DNA of 64,000 nt from Streptomyces odontomachi (lineage in GTDB: Bacteria; Actinomycetota; Actinomycetes; Streptomycetales; Streptomycetaceae), in assembly GCF_024435355.1 (NCBI RefSeq), contig NZ_JAMJWG010000022.1:108377-172376 (forward strand), written 5' to 3'. Made by a program: the position numbers and the translations under genes. Under the pieces are notes generated by a model. That model worked only from the letters and a program-made list of their open reading frames with translations. It was not told the origin of the DNA and searched no databases. How positions within the stretch are numbered: position 1 is the first letter of the stretch; each line of letters starts with the position of its first letter. This document shows positions 39,082 to 48,076 of the stretch, in pieces.

Positions 39082-39446
39082 CAGTGGTCCTCGTTTCTGG
39101 TCGTCCTGTCGAGCGAATGCTTGGACGGATCTTGCGGGAACGGATAAGGAAGCGAACGGTCGTCCTGGGCGGGCCGCTGGCGTGCTGCCGGCAGGGCCCG
39201 GACGTCGCCGGGGTCGGCGGAGGCGGTGAGCCCGAGCGCCTCGCCCAGCTCGGCCTCGCGCTGGGCCATGCCGGCGCGGACGTCGAGGGCGAAGCCCTTG
39301 AGGCGGTGACCTGCGTCGACCGCCTTGTTCGCCGCCTGGGCGGCGAGGCTTTCCGGGGTCAGCTGCCGGAGCTTCTTGTGCACCTTGGTGGTGGCCCACA
39401 CCCCGGCTGCGGCGCCCGCGGTGAACCAGAACGTACGGCGGAACAT
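39081..39446 (-). CDS. DUF6167-type small membrane-associated protein
   Basis: 121 aa. An N-terminal hydrophobic helix (residues 3-20, FRRTFWFTAGAAAGVWATT) probably anchors it. The middle is helical (LRQLTPESLAAQAANKAVDAGHRLKGFALDVRAGMAQRE) and the C-terminus is polar and proline-containing. I recognise it as the conserved actinobacterial protein found just upstream of alaS. Its function is unknown. The stop overlaps the alaS start by one base, and its start lies 7 bp after the DUF948 gene. Confidence 0.8.
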   Translation of the reverse strand: MFRRTFWFTAGAAAGVWATTKVHKKLRQLTPESLAAQAANKAVDAGHRLKGFALDVRAGMAQREAELGEALGLTASADPGDVRALPAARQRPAQDDRSLPYPFPQDPSKHSLDRTTRNEDH

Positions 39447-39453
39447 CGCAGCG

Positions 39454-39906
39454 TCAGCCCTTCTTCCGCTTTCCCCGTCGCATGCCCGGCACGGTGCGTC
39501 CCATGATCACGGTGTGTCGCGGGGGCTCGGTGTGACCGGGTGTCGCGGGGTGCTGCTCGGTGCCCCGGCGTCCCAGGGCCTGGCGCACTCCGTAACCGAA
39601 GGCGGCGACCTTCACGAGGGGACCGCCGAAGGTGCTGGCGACGGTGGTGGAGAGAGCCGACGCGTTCGACGTGACCTCTTGGACGTCGGTCGCGATGGCG
39701 TCCACCCGGTCGATCTGGGTCTGTGCGGAGCGGACCGCGCTCGAGGCGTCGGCGAGCAGCGGAACGGCCTGCTCGGTCACGTCCGCGACAAGCTTGGTGG
39801 TCGCCCTGAGGGTCTGGGCCAGCCTCGCCAGCGCAACGGCGAGGAAGGACACCAGGATCGCCCAGAAGACGGCCACGATGATCCCGGCTACCTCTCCACC
39901 GGACAC
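39454..39906 (-). CDS. DUF948 domain protein
   Basis: 150 aa. An N-terminal transmembrane helix (about residues 5-28, AGIIVAVFWAILVSFLAVALARLA) is followed by a long helix with heptad-like spacing (TKLVADVTEQAVPLLADASSAVRSAQTQIDRVDAIATDVQEV), typical of DUF948, and a basic tail RRGKRKKG. The GTG ending at 39906 has GGGGAG 9 nt upstream and is preferred to the ATG at 39927. It precedes the DUF6167 gene and alaS in one transcription unit; function unknown, probably envelope-associated. Confidence 0.82.
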   Translation of the reverse strand: MSGGEVAGIIVAVFWAILVSFLAVALARLAQTLRATTKLVADVTEQAVPLLADASSAVRSAQTQIDRVDAIATDVQEVTSNASALSTTVASTFGGPLVKVAAFGYGVRQALGRRGTEQHPATPGHTEPPRHTVIMGRTVPGMRRGKRKKG

Positions 39907-40048
39907 AGAGCACCGCTCCCCGAACATCGCGCCGACATCGCATGACCTGCTCCTCGCAGGTCGTGTCCCGAGCCTATCGCGCCACCAGTGGCGCTCCGTA
40001 CCGGATTAGGGGCGCGCCGGACGGGCCCTCGCCCGTGTGGAGAAGCGA

Positions 40049-40093
40049 CAGCCCGCCGCCGCCCACCGAGGACGGTGGGACGGCGACGGGCTG
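40049..40093 (-). terminator. Hairpin terminator downstream of rpsD
   Basis: A 20-bp stem with one or two mismatches, CAGCCCG(C/T)CGCCG-CCCACCG paired across a four-base loop AGGA, lies 30-74 bp after the rpsD stop. No clear T-run follows, as is common in Streptomyces. Confidence 0.75.
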
Positions 40094-40122
40094 CGGTGCC
40101 GCGGTACGGAAGGGTGTCCGGG

Positions 40123-40737
40123 TCAGCGGGCGTAGTACTCGACGACGAGCTGCTCGTCGCAGATGACCGGGATCTCCTTGCGGTTCGGGTCGCGGTCCAG
40201 GCGGAAGGCGAGGGCCTTCAGGTTGACCTGGAGGTAGCGCGGGGTCTCGCCGTCGGGGGCGAAGCCACCCTCCCGGGCGACCTGGAAGAGCGACTTCTCA
40301 CGGGAGCGCTCGCGCACCATGACGACGTCGTCCGGGCGGACCCGGAAGGACGGCTTGTCGACCTTCTTGCCGTTGACCTCGATGTGGCCGTGCACGACCA
40401 TCTGGCGGGCCTGGTAGATGGTGCGGGCGATGCCGGAGCGCAGCACCAGCGCGTCGAGGCGCCGCTCCAGCTCGATGATCAGGGCCTCGCCGGTCTTGCC
40501 CTGCACCTTGCTGGCGCGCTCGTAGGCGCGGACCAGCTGGCGCTCGGAGACGTCGTACTGCGCACGCAGCCGCTGCTTCTCCAGGAGCCGGACCTTGTAG
40601 TCCGAGTTCTGCTTGCGGCCGCGGCCGTGCTCACCCGGCGGGTAGGGACGGGCCTCGAAGTACTTCACGGCCTTGGGGGTCAGCGCGATGCCGAGGGCAC
40701 GCGACTTCTTGACCTTGGGTCGGGACTGGTTCGCCAC
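40123..40737 (-). CDS. rpsD: 30S ribosomal protein S4 (Cys-free type)
   Basis: Primary 16S rRNA-binding protein and 30S assembly initiator. 204 aa, GTG start (VANQSRPK). The N-terminus SRPKVKKSRALGIALTPKAVKYFEARPYPPGEHG lacks the four-Cys zinc knuckle; the only Cys is near the C-terminus (VICDEQ). The S4 RNA-binding domain covers about residues 93-155 (RRLDALVLRSGIARTIYQARQMVVHGHIEVNGKKV). The S4 gene stands alone, away from rpsM-rpsK-rpoA, the Streptomyces arrangement. It has a long, structured leader. Confidence 0.97.
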   Translation of the reverse strand: MANQSRPKVKKSRALGIALTPKAVKYFEARPYPPGEHGRGRKQNSDYKVRLLEKQRLRAQYDVSERQLVRAYERASKVQGKTGEALIIELERRLDALVLRSGIARTIYQARQMVVHGHIEVNGKKVDKPSFRVRPDDVVMVRERSREKSLFQVAREGGFAPDGETPRYLQVNLKALAFRLDRDPNRKEIPVICDEQLVVEYYAR

Positions 40738-41154
40738 GAACCAAACCTCTCTTACTTTTAGTGATATCGGCTTCACCAGGGTTAGGGGAGGTCGCATCCG
40801 CAGCCGGGGAATTTCCCGCGAGGGACCGTGTGGATCCGCCGGGGCGGATCTCGGTTCCTCGTCGGGCAGCCGCATTCCCTGGTCTGGGCACATACGTGCA
40901 GCACGCGAGTGGCCCACCGACCGCCATTTCTGGGGTGGTGGGCGGCCCGCGACACCGTTCGCCGGTGCGCGACGCTCCTGGAGCCTTCGTTCACCCGAAG
41001 GTGAGGCTCCGGCTGACTGTCCCGCTCTGGTGAGCCGACCGGGGCCGGACACGGGACGCAGCACTTGGGCGAAGTCTAACCGGTCGCCGTAGGTGCCGAT
41101 GACCACCGCGTGCGCGGGCGGCGCGGGCGCCGGGCTCCTGGCTCCGGTCCCGTG
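40738..41154 (-). promoter_or_regulatory. Long structured leader/promoter region of rpsD
   Basis: This 417-bp interval between rarA and rpsD has no gene. On the rpsD strand it contains a nested hairpin at 40980-41010: GGAGCCT outer stem, inner CACC-TTCG-GGTG with a UUCG tetraloop, then AGGCTCC. A further GCCCACC/GGTGGGC stem lies about 35 nt downstream. A ribosome site AGAGAGG lies 8 nt before the GTG. Autogenous control by S4 is known in other bacteria, and these stems could be the target (inference). A TAGACT hexamer near 41077 could be a -10, without a clear -35. Confidence 0.5.
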
Positions 41155-42537
41155 TCAGTCCTCCGTCCGGCCCGGCTGCTCGCCGGCCAGCCGGGCGCGG
41201 ACTCGCTCGACCACGTCCGCGTACCGGGCCTCGGCTCCGTAGCGCGTCGGCTGGTAGTAGCGCCGGTCCTTCAGGGCGTCGGGGGCGTACTGCTGGGCGG
41301 CGATGGCGCCGGGCAGGTCGTGCGGATAGAGGTAGCCCTGTGCGTGGCCGAGCTTCGCTGCGCCCTTGTAGTGGCCGTCGCGCAGATGGGCGGGCACCGG
41401 GCCAGCCAGGCCCTTGCGCACGTCCTCCATGGCGGCGCCGATGGCGGTGGTCGCGGCATTGGACTTGGGTGCGAGTGCCAGGGCGATGGTGGCGTGGCTG
41501 AGGGTGAGCGCCGCTTCGGGGAAGCCGATCATCGCGACCGCCTGGGCCGCGGCGACCGCGAGCGGCAGTGCGCTGGGGTCGGCGAGGCCGATGTCCTCGC
41601 TGGCGGAGATCATCAGCCGCCGGGCGATGAACCGCGGGTCCTCCCCCGCCTCGATCATCCGGGCCAGGTAGTGCAGCGCGGCGTCCACGTCGGAGCCGCG
41701 GATGGACTTGATGAGGGCGCTGGCGACGTCGTAGTGCTGGTCACCGTCGCGGTCGTAGGTGACGGCCGCGCGGTCGACCGACTCCTCCAGCGTGGTCAGG
41801 GTGATGTCCTGCTCGCCCTTGGCGAGGGCGCCGCCGGCCGCGGCTTCGAGTGCGGTGAGCGCCCGGCGCGCGTCACCGCCGGCGATGCGCAGCAGATGGG
41901 CCGCGGTGTCCTCGGGCAGGCTCAGCGCACCGCCCAGCCCGCGCTCCTCGGCGAGGGCGCGCCGCAGCAGGCCGCCGATGTCGTCATCGGTGAGGGGTTC
42001 GAGGGTGAGCAGCAGGGAGCGGGAGAGCAGCGGGGAGATCACCGAGAAGTACGGGTTCTCGGTGGTGGCGGCGATGAGGGTGACCCAGCGGTTCTCCACG
42101 GCGGGGAGCAGGGAGTCCTGCTGGGCCTTGCTGAAGCGGTGGATCTCGTCGAGGAAGAGGACGGTCTCCTTGCCGTAGCCGCCGGTGGCGCGGCGGGCGC
42201 CCTCGATGACGGCGCGCACTTCCTTGACTCCCGCGGTGATCGCGGAGAGCTCGACGAACCGCTTGTTCGTGGCGCGCGATACGACGTAGGCGAGGGTGGT
42301 CTTGCCGGTGCCGGGCGGGCCCCAGAGGATCACCGAGGACGGCCCGGCCGGGCTGTGCCCGCCGGCCCGATCGCCCTCGCCGACCAGCCGGCGCAGCGGC
42401 GACCCGGGCTTCAGCAGATGCTGCTGCCCCACGACTTCGTCCAGGGTGCGGGGGCGCATCCGGACCGCGAGGGGGCTACTCGTCGGGTCCTTCTCCTGAC
42501 GGTCCTCTGCGGCGGCGGTGAACAGATCGGGCTCCAC
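41155..42537 (-). CDS. rarA: Replication-associated recombination protein A (RarA/MgsA AAA+ ATPase)
   Basis: AAA+ ATPase acting at stalled forks. 460 aa. Walker A GPPGTGKT at residues 73-80; Walker B FLDEIHRFSKAQQD; sensor 1 IAATTENPYF; the C-terminal tetramerisation region has RRLMISASEDIGLADPSALP and KGAAKLGHAQGYLYPHDLPG, diagnostic of the RarA family. It lies between rpsD and the VKOR-like gene. Confidence 0.95.
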   Translation of the reverse strand: MEPDLFTAAAEDRQEKDPTSSPLAVRMRPRTLDEVVGQQHLLKPGSPLRRLVGEGDRAGGHSPAGPSSVILWGPPGTGKTTLAYVVSRATNKRFVELSAITAGVKEVRAVIEGARRATGGYGKETVLFLDEIHRFSKAQQDSLLPAVENRWVTLIAATTENPYFSVISPLLSRSLLLTLEPLTDDDIGGLLRRALAEERGLGGALSLPEDTAAHLLRIAGGDARRALTALEAAAGGALAKGEQDITLTTLEESVDRAAVTYDRDGDQHYDVASALIKSIRGSDVDAALHYLARMIEAGEDPRFIARRLMISASEDIGLADPSALPLAVAAAQAVAMIGFPEAALTLSHATIALALAPKSNAATTAIGAAMEDVRKGLAGPVPAHLRDGHYKGAAKLGHAQGYLYPHDLPGAIAAQQYAPDALKDRRYYQPTRYGAEARYADVVERVRARLAGEQPGRTED

Positions 42538-42611
42538 GCTCGAAAGCCTATGTCACCGCTGTGACAGTGCGGCCGCCGCACGGGTCGCGGCGACCGCCCG
42601 GACACCTGCCG

Positions 42612-43268
42612 TCAGCCGGCCCAGAGGTCTGCGCCCCAGCGGGTGAAGATCATCATGGCGATGACGCCGAGGTGCAGCACGGGCAGGACCCAGGTGAACT
42701 CGCCGAAGAAGGCGCGCAGCCAGCCGGGGCCGGGCAGCAGGCGGTTGCGTACGTTGAACGAGGTCACGTACCAGAACATGACGATGGTGGCGACCCAGGC
42801 CAGGCAGCACCACAGGCACAGGGCGTTGATCCGGTACAGCGACTGGAACTGCAACCAGCTGACGAAGCCGACGCCGAACAGGGTGCCGGCGTTGAACGTC
42901 AGCCAGTACCAGCGCGGGAAGCGGGCGCCGGTGAGCAGGCTCACCCCGACGCAGATCACGATCGCGTAGGCGGCGAGGCCCAGCATCGGGTTCGGGAAGC
43001 CGAACACCCCGGCCTGCTTGCTCTGCATGACGCTGCCGCAGGAGATGATCGGGTTGATGCTGCACGCGGGGGTGAACGTCTTGCCGGCGACCTGGGCTTC
43101 GAGCAGCTTGAACTTGTCGAGCGTGATGACCCAGGCGGCCAGCAGGCCGGCCGCGCCGGTGAGCACCAGGAGTACCGCGAACGCCCTGCTGCCGCCGACA
43201 CTGCGCGGGGCGTCGGTGCGCTCCTGCGCGGCGGGAGCTTCGTCTCTGACTGTCGTCGTCTCGCTCAT
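42612..43268 (-). CDS. Vitamin K epoxide reductase (VKOR)-like membrane protein
   Basis: 218 aa, about five transmembrane helices. VKOR residues are present: the pair C69/C77 in ACSINPIISCGS and the CxxC motif C151-L-W-C154 that passes electrons to quinone. In actinobacteria, VKOR reoxidises a DsbA-like oxidase to make disulfides outside the membrane. No thioredoxin-fold partner lies adjacent or fused here. I chose the ATG ending at 43268 (MSETTTVRDE) at the start of family-like sequence. Confidence 0.9.
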   Translation of the reverse strand: MSETTTVRDEAPAAQERTDAPRSVGGSRAFAVLLVLTGAAGLLAAWVITLDKFKLLEAQVAGKTFTPACSINPIISCGSVMQSKQAGVFGFPNPMLGLAAYAIVICVGVSLLTGARFPRWYWLTFNAGTLFGVGFVSWLQFQSLYRINALCLWCCLAWVATIVMFWYVTSFNVRNRLLPGPGWLRAFFGEFTWVLPVLHLGVIAMMIFTRWGADLWAG

Positions 43269-43489
43269 CACGCCGTTTCCGTCGCTAGAAGTGGGGGGCC
43301 TGATCCGCAGCCATTGTGCCGCACCGGGGTACCGAACCACCGTTGGTTGTGGATAAGTACGCGCGTACGCGGGGGGTTGCTCGAACACGCAGCGTGTCGC
43401 CCGCCCGACTCTCTGTGCAGTTGGATAACGCTGCATGGATCTGGTGGTCCGGCACGGGACGCCGACGCGGTCATGGGGCGCAAGGACAC

Positions 43490-43521
43490 GGCCGCGCCGG
43501 ACCCGTGGGCCCGGCGCGGCC
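43490..43521 (-). terminator. Hairpin after hisS
   Basis: Perfect 11-bp inverted repeat GGCCGCGCCGG / CCGGCGCGGCC with an inner ACCCGTGGGC loop, 22 bp after the hisS stop. No T-run follows. Confidence 0.75.
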
Positions 43522-43542
43522 GGTGCTTCAGTCCGCCCTTGC

Positions 43543-44805
43543 TCAGCCCAGCAGGCGGGTGAGTTCCGCCACGACCGTGTCCAGGGCGACCGGGCGCTGC
43601 TCGCCGGACTCCATGTCCTTCAGCTGCGCCACGCCGTCGGCGAGATCACGCTCGCCCGCGACGAGGGTGTACCGGGCGCCGGAGCGGTTGGCCGACTTCA
43701 TGGCGCCCTTCAGGCCCCGTCCGCCGAACGCGAAGTCGGCGGCGATCCCCTTCCGGCGCAACTCGGTGATCTTGGCGAACAGCACCCGTCGCGCCTCGTC
43801 GCCGAGCGGCACGGCGAAGACGCTGGTGGTGGACGGCAGATCCAGCCGGACGCCTTCGGCCTCGAGGGCCAGCACCGTGCGGTCGACGCCCAGCGCCCAG
43901 CCGACGGACGGCAGGGCGGGCCCGCCGATCATCTCGGAGAGGCCGTCGTAACGCCCGCCGCCGCCGACCGCGGACTGCGAGCCGAGCCCGTCGTGGACGA
44001 ACTCGAAGGTGGTGCGGGTGTAGTAGTCGAGCCCGCGGACCAGCTTGGGGTCGTCCTCGTACCGGACGCCGGCCGCGGTGATCAACTCCCGTACCTGCTC
44101 GTGGTAGGCCTTGCACGCGTCGCACAGGTAGTCGCGCAGCAGCGGCACACCGGTGAGCTGTTCCTGCACCTGGGGGCGCTTGTCGTCGAGGACCCGCAGC
44201 GGGTTGATGTCGATGCGGCGGCGGGTGTCCTCGTCCAGGTCGAGCCCGCGCAGGAAGTCCTGCAAGGCGGCGCGGTAGACCGGACGGCACTCGCTGTCGC
44301 CCAGGGAGTTCAGCAGGATGCGGAAGTCCTTGAGGCCGAGCGAGCGGTAGGACTGGTCGGCGAGGATGATCAGCTCGGCGTCGATGGCGGGGTCTTCGGC
44401 GCCGATGGCCTCCGCCCCGACCTGCGAGAAGTGGCGGTAGCGGCCCTTCTGGGGGCGTTCGTAGCGGTAGTAGGAGCCGGAGTACCAGAGCTTGACGGGG
44501 AGGTTGCCCGCCTTGTGCAGGTTGGCCTCCAGCGCGGCGCGGAGCACGGACGCGGTGCCCTCGGGGCGCAGCGCCAGGCGGTCGCCGCCCTTGGTCTCGA
44601 AGGCGTACATCTCCTTGGTGACGATGTCGGTGGACTCGCCGACGCCGCGCGCGAACAGCTCGACGTTCTCGAATCCGGGCGTCTCGATGTAGCCGTAACC
44701 GGAGTTCCGCAGCGGGGCGGCGATGGCCTCGCGGACGGCGAGATAGGCGGCGGAGTCGGGCGGAAGCAGGTCGTAGGTGCCCTTGGGGGCTTTGAAGGTG
44801 CTCAC
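43543..44805 (-). CDS. hisS: Histidyl-tRNA synthetase
   Basis: Charges tRNA-His. 420 aa. The N-terminal FKAPKGTYDLLPPDS is the family start; motif 2 lies in ALRPEGTASVLRA, the histidine-specific loop is LVRGLDYYTRTTFEF, and motif 3 is PSVGWALGVDRTVLAL. The C-terminal anticodon-binding domain spans about 330-420. It starts 13 bp after the MBL hydrolase gene, so the two are probably cotranscribed. Confidence 0.97.
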   Translation of the reverse strand: MSTFKAPKGTYDLLPPDSAAYLAVREAIAAPLRNSGYGYIETPGFENVELFARGVGESTDIVTKEMYAFETKGGDRLALRPEGTASVLRAALEANLHKAGNLPVKLWYSGSYYRYERPQKGRYRHFSQVGAEAIGAEDPAIDAELIILADQSYRSLGLKDFRILLNSLGDSECRPVYRAALQDFLRGLDLDEDTRRRIDINPLRVLDDKRPQVQEQLTGVPLLRDYLCDACKAYHEQVRELITAAGVRYEDDPKLVRGLDYYTRTTFEFVHDGLGSQSAVGGGGRYDGLSEMIGGPALPSVGWALGVDRTVLALEAEGVRLDLPSTTSVFAVPLGDEARRVLFAKITELRRKGIAADFAFGGRGLKGAMKSANRSGARYTLVAGERDLADGVAQLKDMESGEQRPVALDTVVAELTRLLG

Positions 44806-44818
44806 GGGAGTGGTGTCG

Positions 44819-45532
44819 TCACATTCCTCGTCGGGGAGCCGGGCTCGCGCCGGCTCCCGGGGCGGCGGCCACCTGCCGCAGGTACGGGTTGGTGGCGCGC
44901 TCCTGGCCGATGGTCGTCTGGGGGCCGTGCCCCGACAGCACCACGGTCGAGTCGTCGAGCGGAAGGCACACGCGGGCCAGCGACTCGAGGATCTCGGCAG
45001 GGCTGCCGCCGGGCAGGTCGGTGCGTCCGATGGAGCCGGCGAACAGCAGGTCGCCCGAGAAGAACACGGACGGCACGTCCGCGGCCTCGGGCGTCTGGAA
45101 GGTCACCGACCCCTTGGTATGGCCGGGAGCGTGCGCCACGGAGAAGTCCAGGCCGGCGAGGGTGAGCCGGCTGCCGTCGCCGAGTTCGCGGACGTCGTCG
45201 GGTTCGCCCACGGTCAGCTCGCCCATCAGCGGCATCCCGATGGAGCGGCCGAGCGCCTTCTCCGGGTCGCTCATCATGTACCGGTCCTCGGGGTGGATCC
45301 AGGCGGGCACGCCGTGCGCCCCGCACACCGGCACGACCGAGGCGACGTGGTCGATGTGGCCGTGCGTGAGGATCACCGCGACCGGCTTGAGCCCGTGCTT
45401 CTCGACGGTGGCCGCGACGCCCTCGGCGGCCTGGTGCCCCGGGTCGATGATCACGCACTCCTCGCCCGCGGCGGGCGCGACCAGGTAGCAGTTGGTGCCC
45501 CAGGCTCCAGCGGGGAATCCGGCAATGAGCAC
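44819..45532 (-). CDS. MBL-fold metallo-hydrolase (glyoxalase II-like)
   Basis: 237 aa. The metal motif T56-H-G-H-I-D-H62 is intact, with further ligands in HAPGHTKGS, FSGDLLFAGSIGRTD and LSGHGPQT, the hydroxyacylglutathione hydrolase-like pattern. Streptomyces lack glutathione, so the natural substrate may be a mycothiol or other thioester (inference). The GTG ending at 45532 (VLIAGFPAGAWGTNCY) has AAGGA upstream. It precedes hisS, a conserved neighbour pair, and is divergent from the cyclophilin gene. Confidence 0.88.
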   Translation of the reverse strand: MLIAGFPAGAWGTNCYLVAPAAGEECVIIDPGHQAAEGVAATVEKHGLKPVAVILTHGHIDHVASVVPVCGAHGVPAWIHPEDRYMMSDPEKALGRSIGMPLMGELTVGEPDDVRELGDGSRLTLAGLDFSVAHAPGHTKGSVTFQTPEAADVPSVFFSGDLLFAGSIGRTDLPGGSPAEILESLARVCLPLDDSTVVLSGHGPQTTIGQERATNPYLRQVAAAPGAGASPAPRRGM

Positions 45533-45742
45533 GAATCGTCCTTCGTTTCTCGTCTTTCTCCCGTAACTCCGGGAGGCCTCGGCCATCCCGTGGGAGGCTC
45601 GGCTCGTTCGCGGCCGAGCCTGTGCAGCCGAGGTACGGCGGTTCAGAGCCTACCGGCGGTGCCGTTTACACAGCGAACCCATATACGGTACGGGGCACAC
45701 GCAACACGGCCGGCCCTACGAGACGCACGAGGAGACAGACCG

Positions 45743-46576
45743 GTGGTCAGCAACGATCAGCGGCGGCGGCAGCTCGCCCGGGAGAAGTTCTTGCGGCAGC
45801 AGCAGCGCCGGGAGACCGCGCGGCGCAAGACACGCACCCGCACCGCGGCGATCGCCGCAGGTGTCGTGGTGGTCGTGGCCATCGGCGCAAGCGCCTGGGC
45901 AACCGACGGGTTCAAGGGCGATTCCAAGGACAACGCCGCGGACACCCCGCCGAGTGCCACGCCCACCAGCAAGGCCCCCGACCCGTGCGACAAGCCGGCG
46001 AAGGGCAAGGTGGCGAAGCTCAGCTGGAAGAAGGAACCGGCCATGAGCATCGACAAGTCGGCCACCTACACGATGGACCTGAAGACGACCTGCGGTGACA
46101 TGCCGATCAGCATGGACGCATCCAAGGCGCCGCACACCGTCAATGCGTTCAACTTCCTGGTGGGCGAGGGCTACTTCGAGCACACCAAGTGCCACCGGCT
46201 CACCACGTCGGGCATCTACGTGCTCCAGTGCGGCGACCCCAAGGGCGACGGCACCGGCGGGCCCGGCTTCACGCTGCCCGACGAGAACCTCAAGGACAAG
46301 CGCCTGAAGGGGAACGTCTACCCGGCGGGCACGGTGGCGATGGCCAACCAGTACAACCCGCAGACGAAGCAGGGCAAGCACACCGGTGGCAGCCAGTTCT
46401 TCCTGGTGTTCCAGGACAGCCAGTTGCCGCCCTACTACACACCGTTCGGAACGCTCTCCAAGGACGGCATGAAGGTCCTGACGAAGATCGCCAAGGCCGG
46501 TGAGAGCACCGGCCAGGGCGATGGCGCGCCCAATGCCACGGTGGTCATCAACAAGGCGACGATCAAAAAATCCTGA
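45743..46576 (+). CDS. Membrane-anchored cyclophilin-type peptidyl-prolyl isomerase
   Basis: 277 aa. The N-terminal 33 residues are highly basic and cytoplasmic, then one transmembrane helix (about 35-52, AAIAAGVVVVVAIGAS), a Thr/Pro linker, and a cyclophilin domain from about residue 98. FLVGEGYFEHTKCHRL, QCGDPKGDGTGGPGF and TGGSQFFLVFQDS are the PPIase motifs, so folding of secreted proteins is the likely role. GTG start at 45743 with GAGGAGA upstream. A perfect 9-bp inverted repeat, AGGCTCGGC-N9-GCCGAGCCT (45595-45621), lies in the shared upstream region. Confidence 0.92.
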   Translation: MVSNDQRRRQLAREKFLRQQQRRETARRKTRTRTAAIAAGVVVVVAIGASAWATDGFKGDSKDNAADTPPSATPTSKAPDPCDKPAKGKVAKLSWKKEPAMSIDKSATYTMDLKTTCGDMPISMDASKAPHTVNAFNFLVGEGYFEHTKCHRLTTSGIYVLQCGDPKGDGTGGPGFTLPDENLKDKRLKGNVYPAGTVAMANQYNPQTKQGKHTGGSQFFLVFQDSQLPPYYTPFGTLSKDGMKVLTKIAKAGESTGQGDGAPNATVVINKATIKKS

Positions 46577-46711
46577 CCGCAAGCTGCGAAATTTCGCTCG
46601 CGCTGGATGCGGACAGCCACCGTGCGGTTCGCCTAGATTGGCCGTGACGAAACTGTGGACGATGCCGGAGGGCCGCAAGGACCTCGACGGGCATCATGTG
46701 GAGGAGGCGCT

Positions 46712-47941
46712 GTGAGCAGCGACCCGTGGGGCCGCGTCGACGAGACGGGGACCGTGTACGTGCGTACGGCCGACGGCGAGAAGGTCGTCGGTTCCTGGCA
46801 GGCGGGCTCCCCCCAGGAGGCGCTGGCCTATTTCGAGCGCAAGTATGAGGGCCTGGTTGTCGAGATCGGCCTCCTCGAGCGGCGCGTGCAGACCACCGAT
46901 CTGTCTGCCAAGGATGCCCAGACGGCCATCGGTCATCTGCGCGAGCAGATCGAGGCGCACCACGCCGTCGGTGACCTGGACGCCCTCCGGGCGCGCCTGG
47001 ACAAGCTGACCCAGACCGTCGATGCCCGCCGCGAGGAGCGCAAGGCGCAGCGGGCTCGGCAGTCCGACGAGGCGCGGCAGGCCAAGGAGTCGTTGGTCAC
47101 CGAGGCCGAGGAGCTGGCGCAGAGCGAGCAGTGGCGGGTCGCCGGCGAGCGGCTGCGTGCGCTGGTGGACACCTGGAAGGGGCTGCCACGGCTCGACCGC
47201 AAGTCGGACGACGAGCTGTGGCACCGCTTCTCGCACGCCAGGTCGGCGTTCTCCAAGCGCCGCAAGGCGCACTTCGCGGCGCTGGATGCGCAACGGGAGG
47301 AGGCCCGCAAGATCAAGGAGCGGCTGGTCGCCGAGGCCGAGTCGCTCTCCGACTCGACCGACTGGGGCGTCACGGCGGCCCGTTACCGCGAGTTGATGTC
47401 CGAGTGGAAGGCGGCGGGCCGCGCCCAGCGGGAACACGAGGAGGACCTGTGGAACCGCTTCCGCGGCGCCCAGGACGTCTTCTTCGGGGCCCGCAGCTCC
47501 GTCTTCGCCGAGCGGGACGCCGAGCAGGTCGAGAACCTCAAGCTCAAGGAGGAACTCGCCGAGGAGGCCGAGCGGCTGCTGCCGATCACCGACCTGAAGG
47601 CGGCCCGTGCGGCCTTCAGGTCGATCAACGAGCGCTGGGAGGCCATCGGTCATGTGCCGCGTGACGCCCGTCCGAAGGTGGAGGGCCGGATGCACGCGGT
47701 GGAGCGGGCTCTCCAGGAGTCCGAGGAGGCCGAGTGGCGGCGCACCAACCCGGAGGCGCGCGCCCGCGCCGAGGGGCTGACCGGTCAGTTGCAGGCCGCC
47801 GTGGACAAGCTGCGCGGTCAGATCGACACGGCGCGTGCCGCCGGCAACACCGCGAAGGCGGACAAGCTCCAGCAGGAGCTTGACGGCCGGCAGGCGCTGC
47901 TGGACCAGGCGCTGAAGGGCTTGCAGGAGTTCGGCGGCTGA
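46712..47941 (+). CDS. DUF349 coiled-coil repeat protein
   Basis: 409 aa. A short N-terminal beta segment (DETGTVYVRTADGEKVVGSWQAG) is followed by mostly charged helices with repeated DUF349 units: WKGLPRLDRKSDDELWHRF, WKAAGRAQREHEEDLWNRF and WEAIGHVPRDARPKVEGRM. The GTG at 46712 has GAGGAGG upstream. Conserved in actinobacteria next to relA; function unknown, possibly nucleic-acid or ribosome associated. It is the last plus-strand gene before the kinase-EACC1-caspase module. Confidence 0.9.
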   Translation: MSSDPWGRVDETGTVYVRTADGEKVVGSWQAGSPQEALAYFERKYEGLVVEIGLLERRVQTTDLSAKDAQTAIGHLREQIEAHHAVGDLDALRARLDKLTQTVDARREERKAQRARQSDEARQAKESLVTEAEELAQSEQWRVAGERLRALVDTWKGLPRLDRKSDDELWHRFSHARSAFSKRRKAHFAALDAQREEARKIKERLVAEAESLSDSTDWGVTAARYRELMSEWKAAGRAQREHEEDLWNRFRGAQDVFFGARSSVFAERDAEQVENLKLKEELAEEAERLLPITDLKAARAAFRSINERWEAIGHVPRDARPKVEGRMHAVERALQESEEAEWRRTNPEARARAEGLTGQLQAAVDKLRGQIDTARAAGNTAKADKLQQELDGRQALLDQALKGLQEFGG

Positions 47942-47973
47942 GCCATCGGGCGGCGGCCCTTCCCGCATCCGTG

Positions 47974-48008
47974 AATCCCCGCCTCGTCGGTGTGCGCAGG
48001 CGGGGATT
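47974..48008. terminator. Bidirectional hairpin between DUF349 and caspase genes
   Basis: AATCCCCGCCT pairs perfectly with AGGCGGGGATT across a 13-nt loop. It lies 32 bp after the DUF349 stop and 68 bp after the caspase stop on the other strand, as expected for convergent genes. Confidence 0.8.
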
Positions 48009-48076
48009 GCGCGTTCGCCGCCTTGGGCGGGCTCCGCAGCGGCGTCAGCCCGTGGTGGGCGGGGCGCCGCGTGGCG

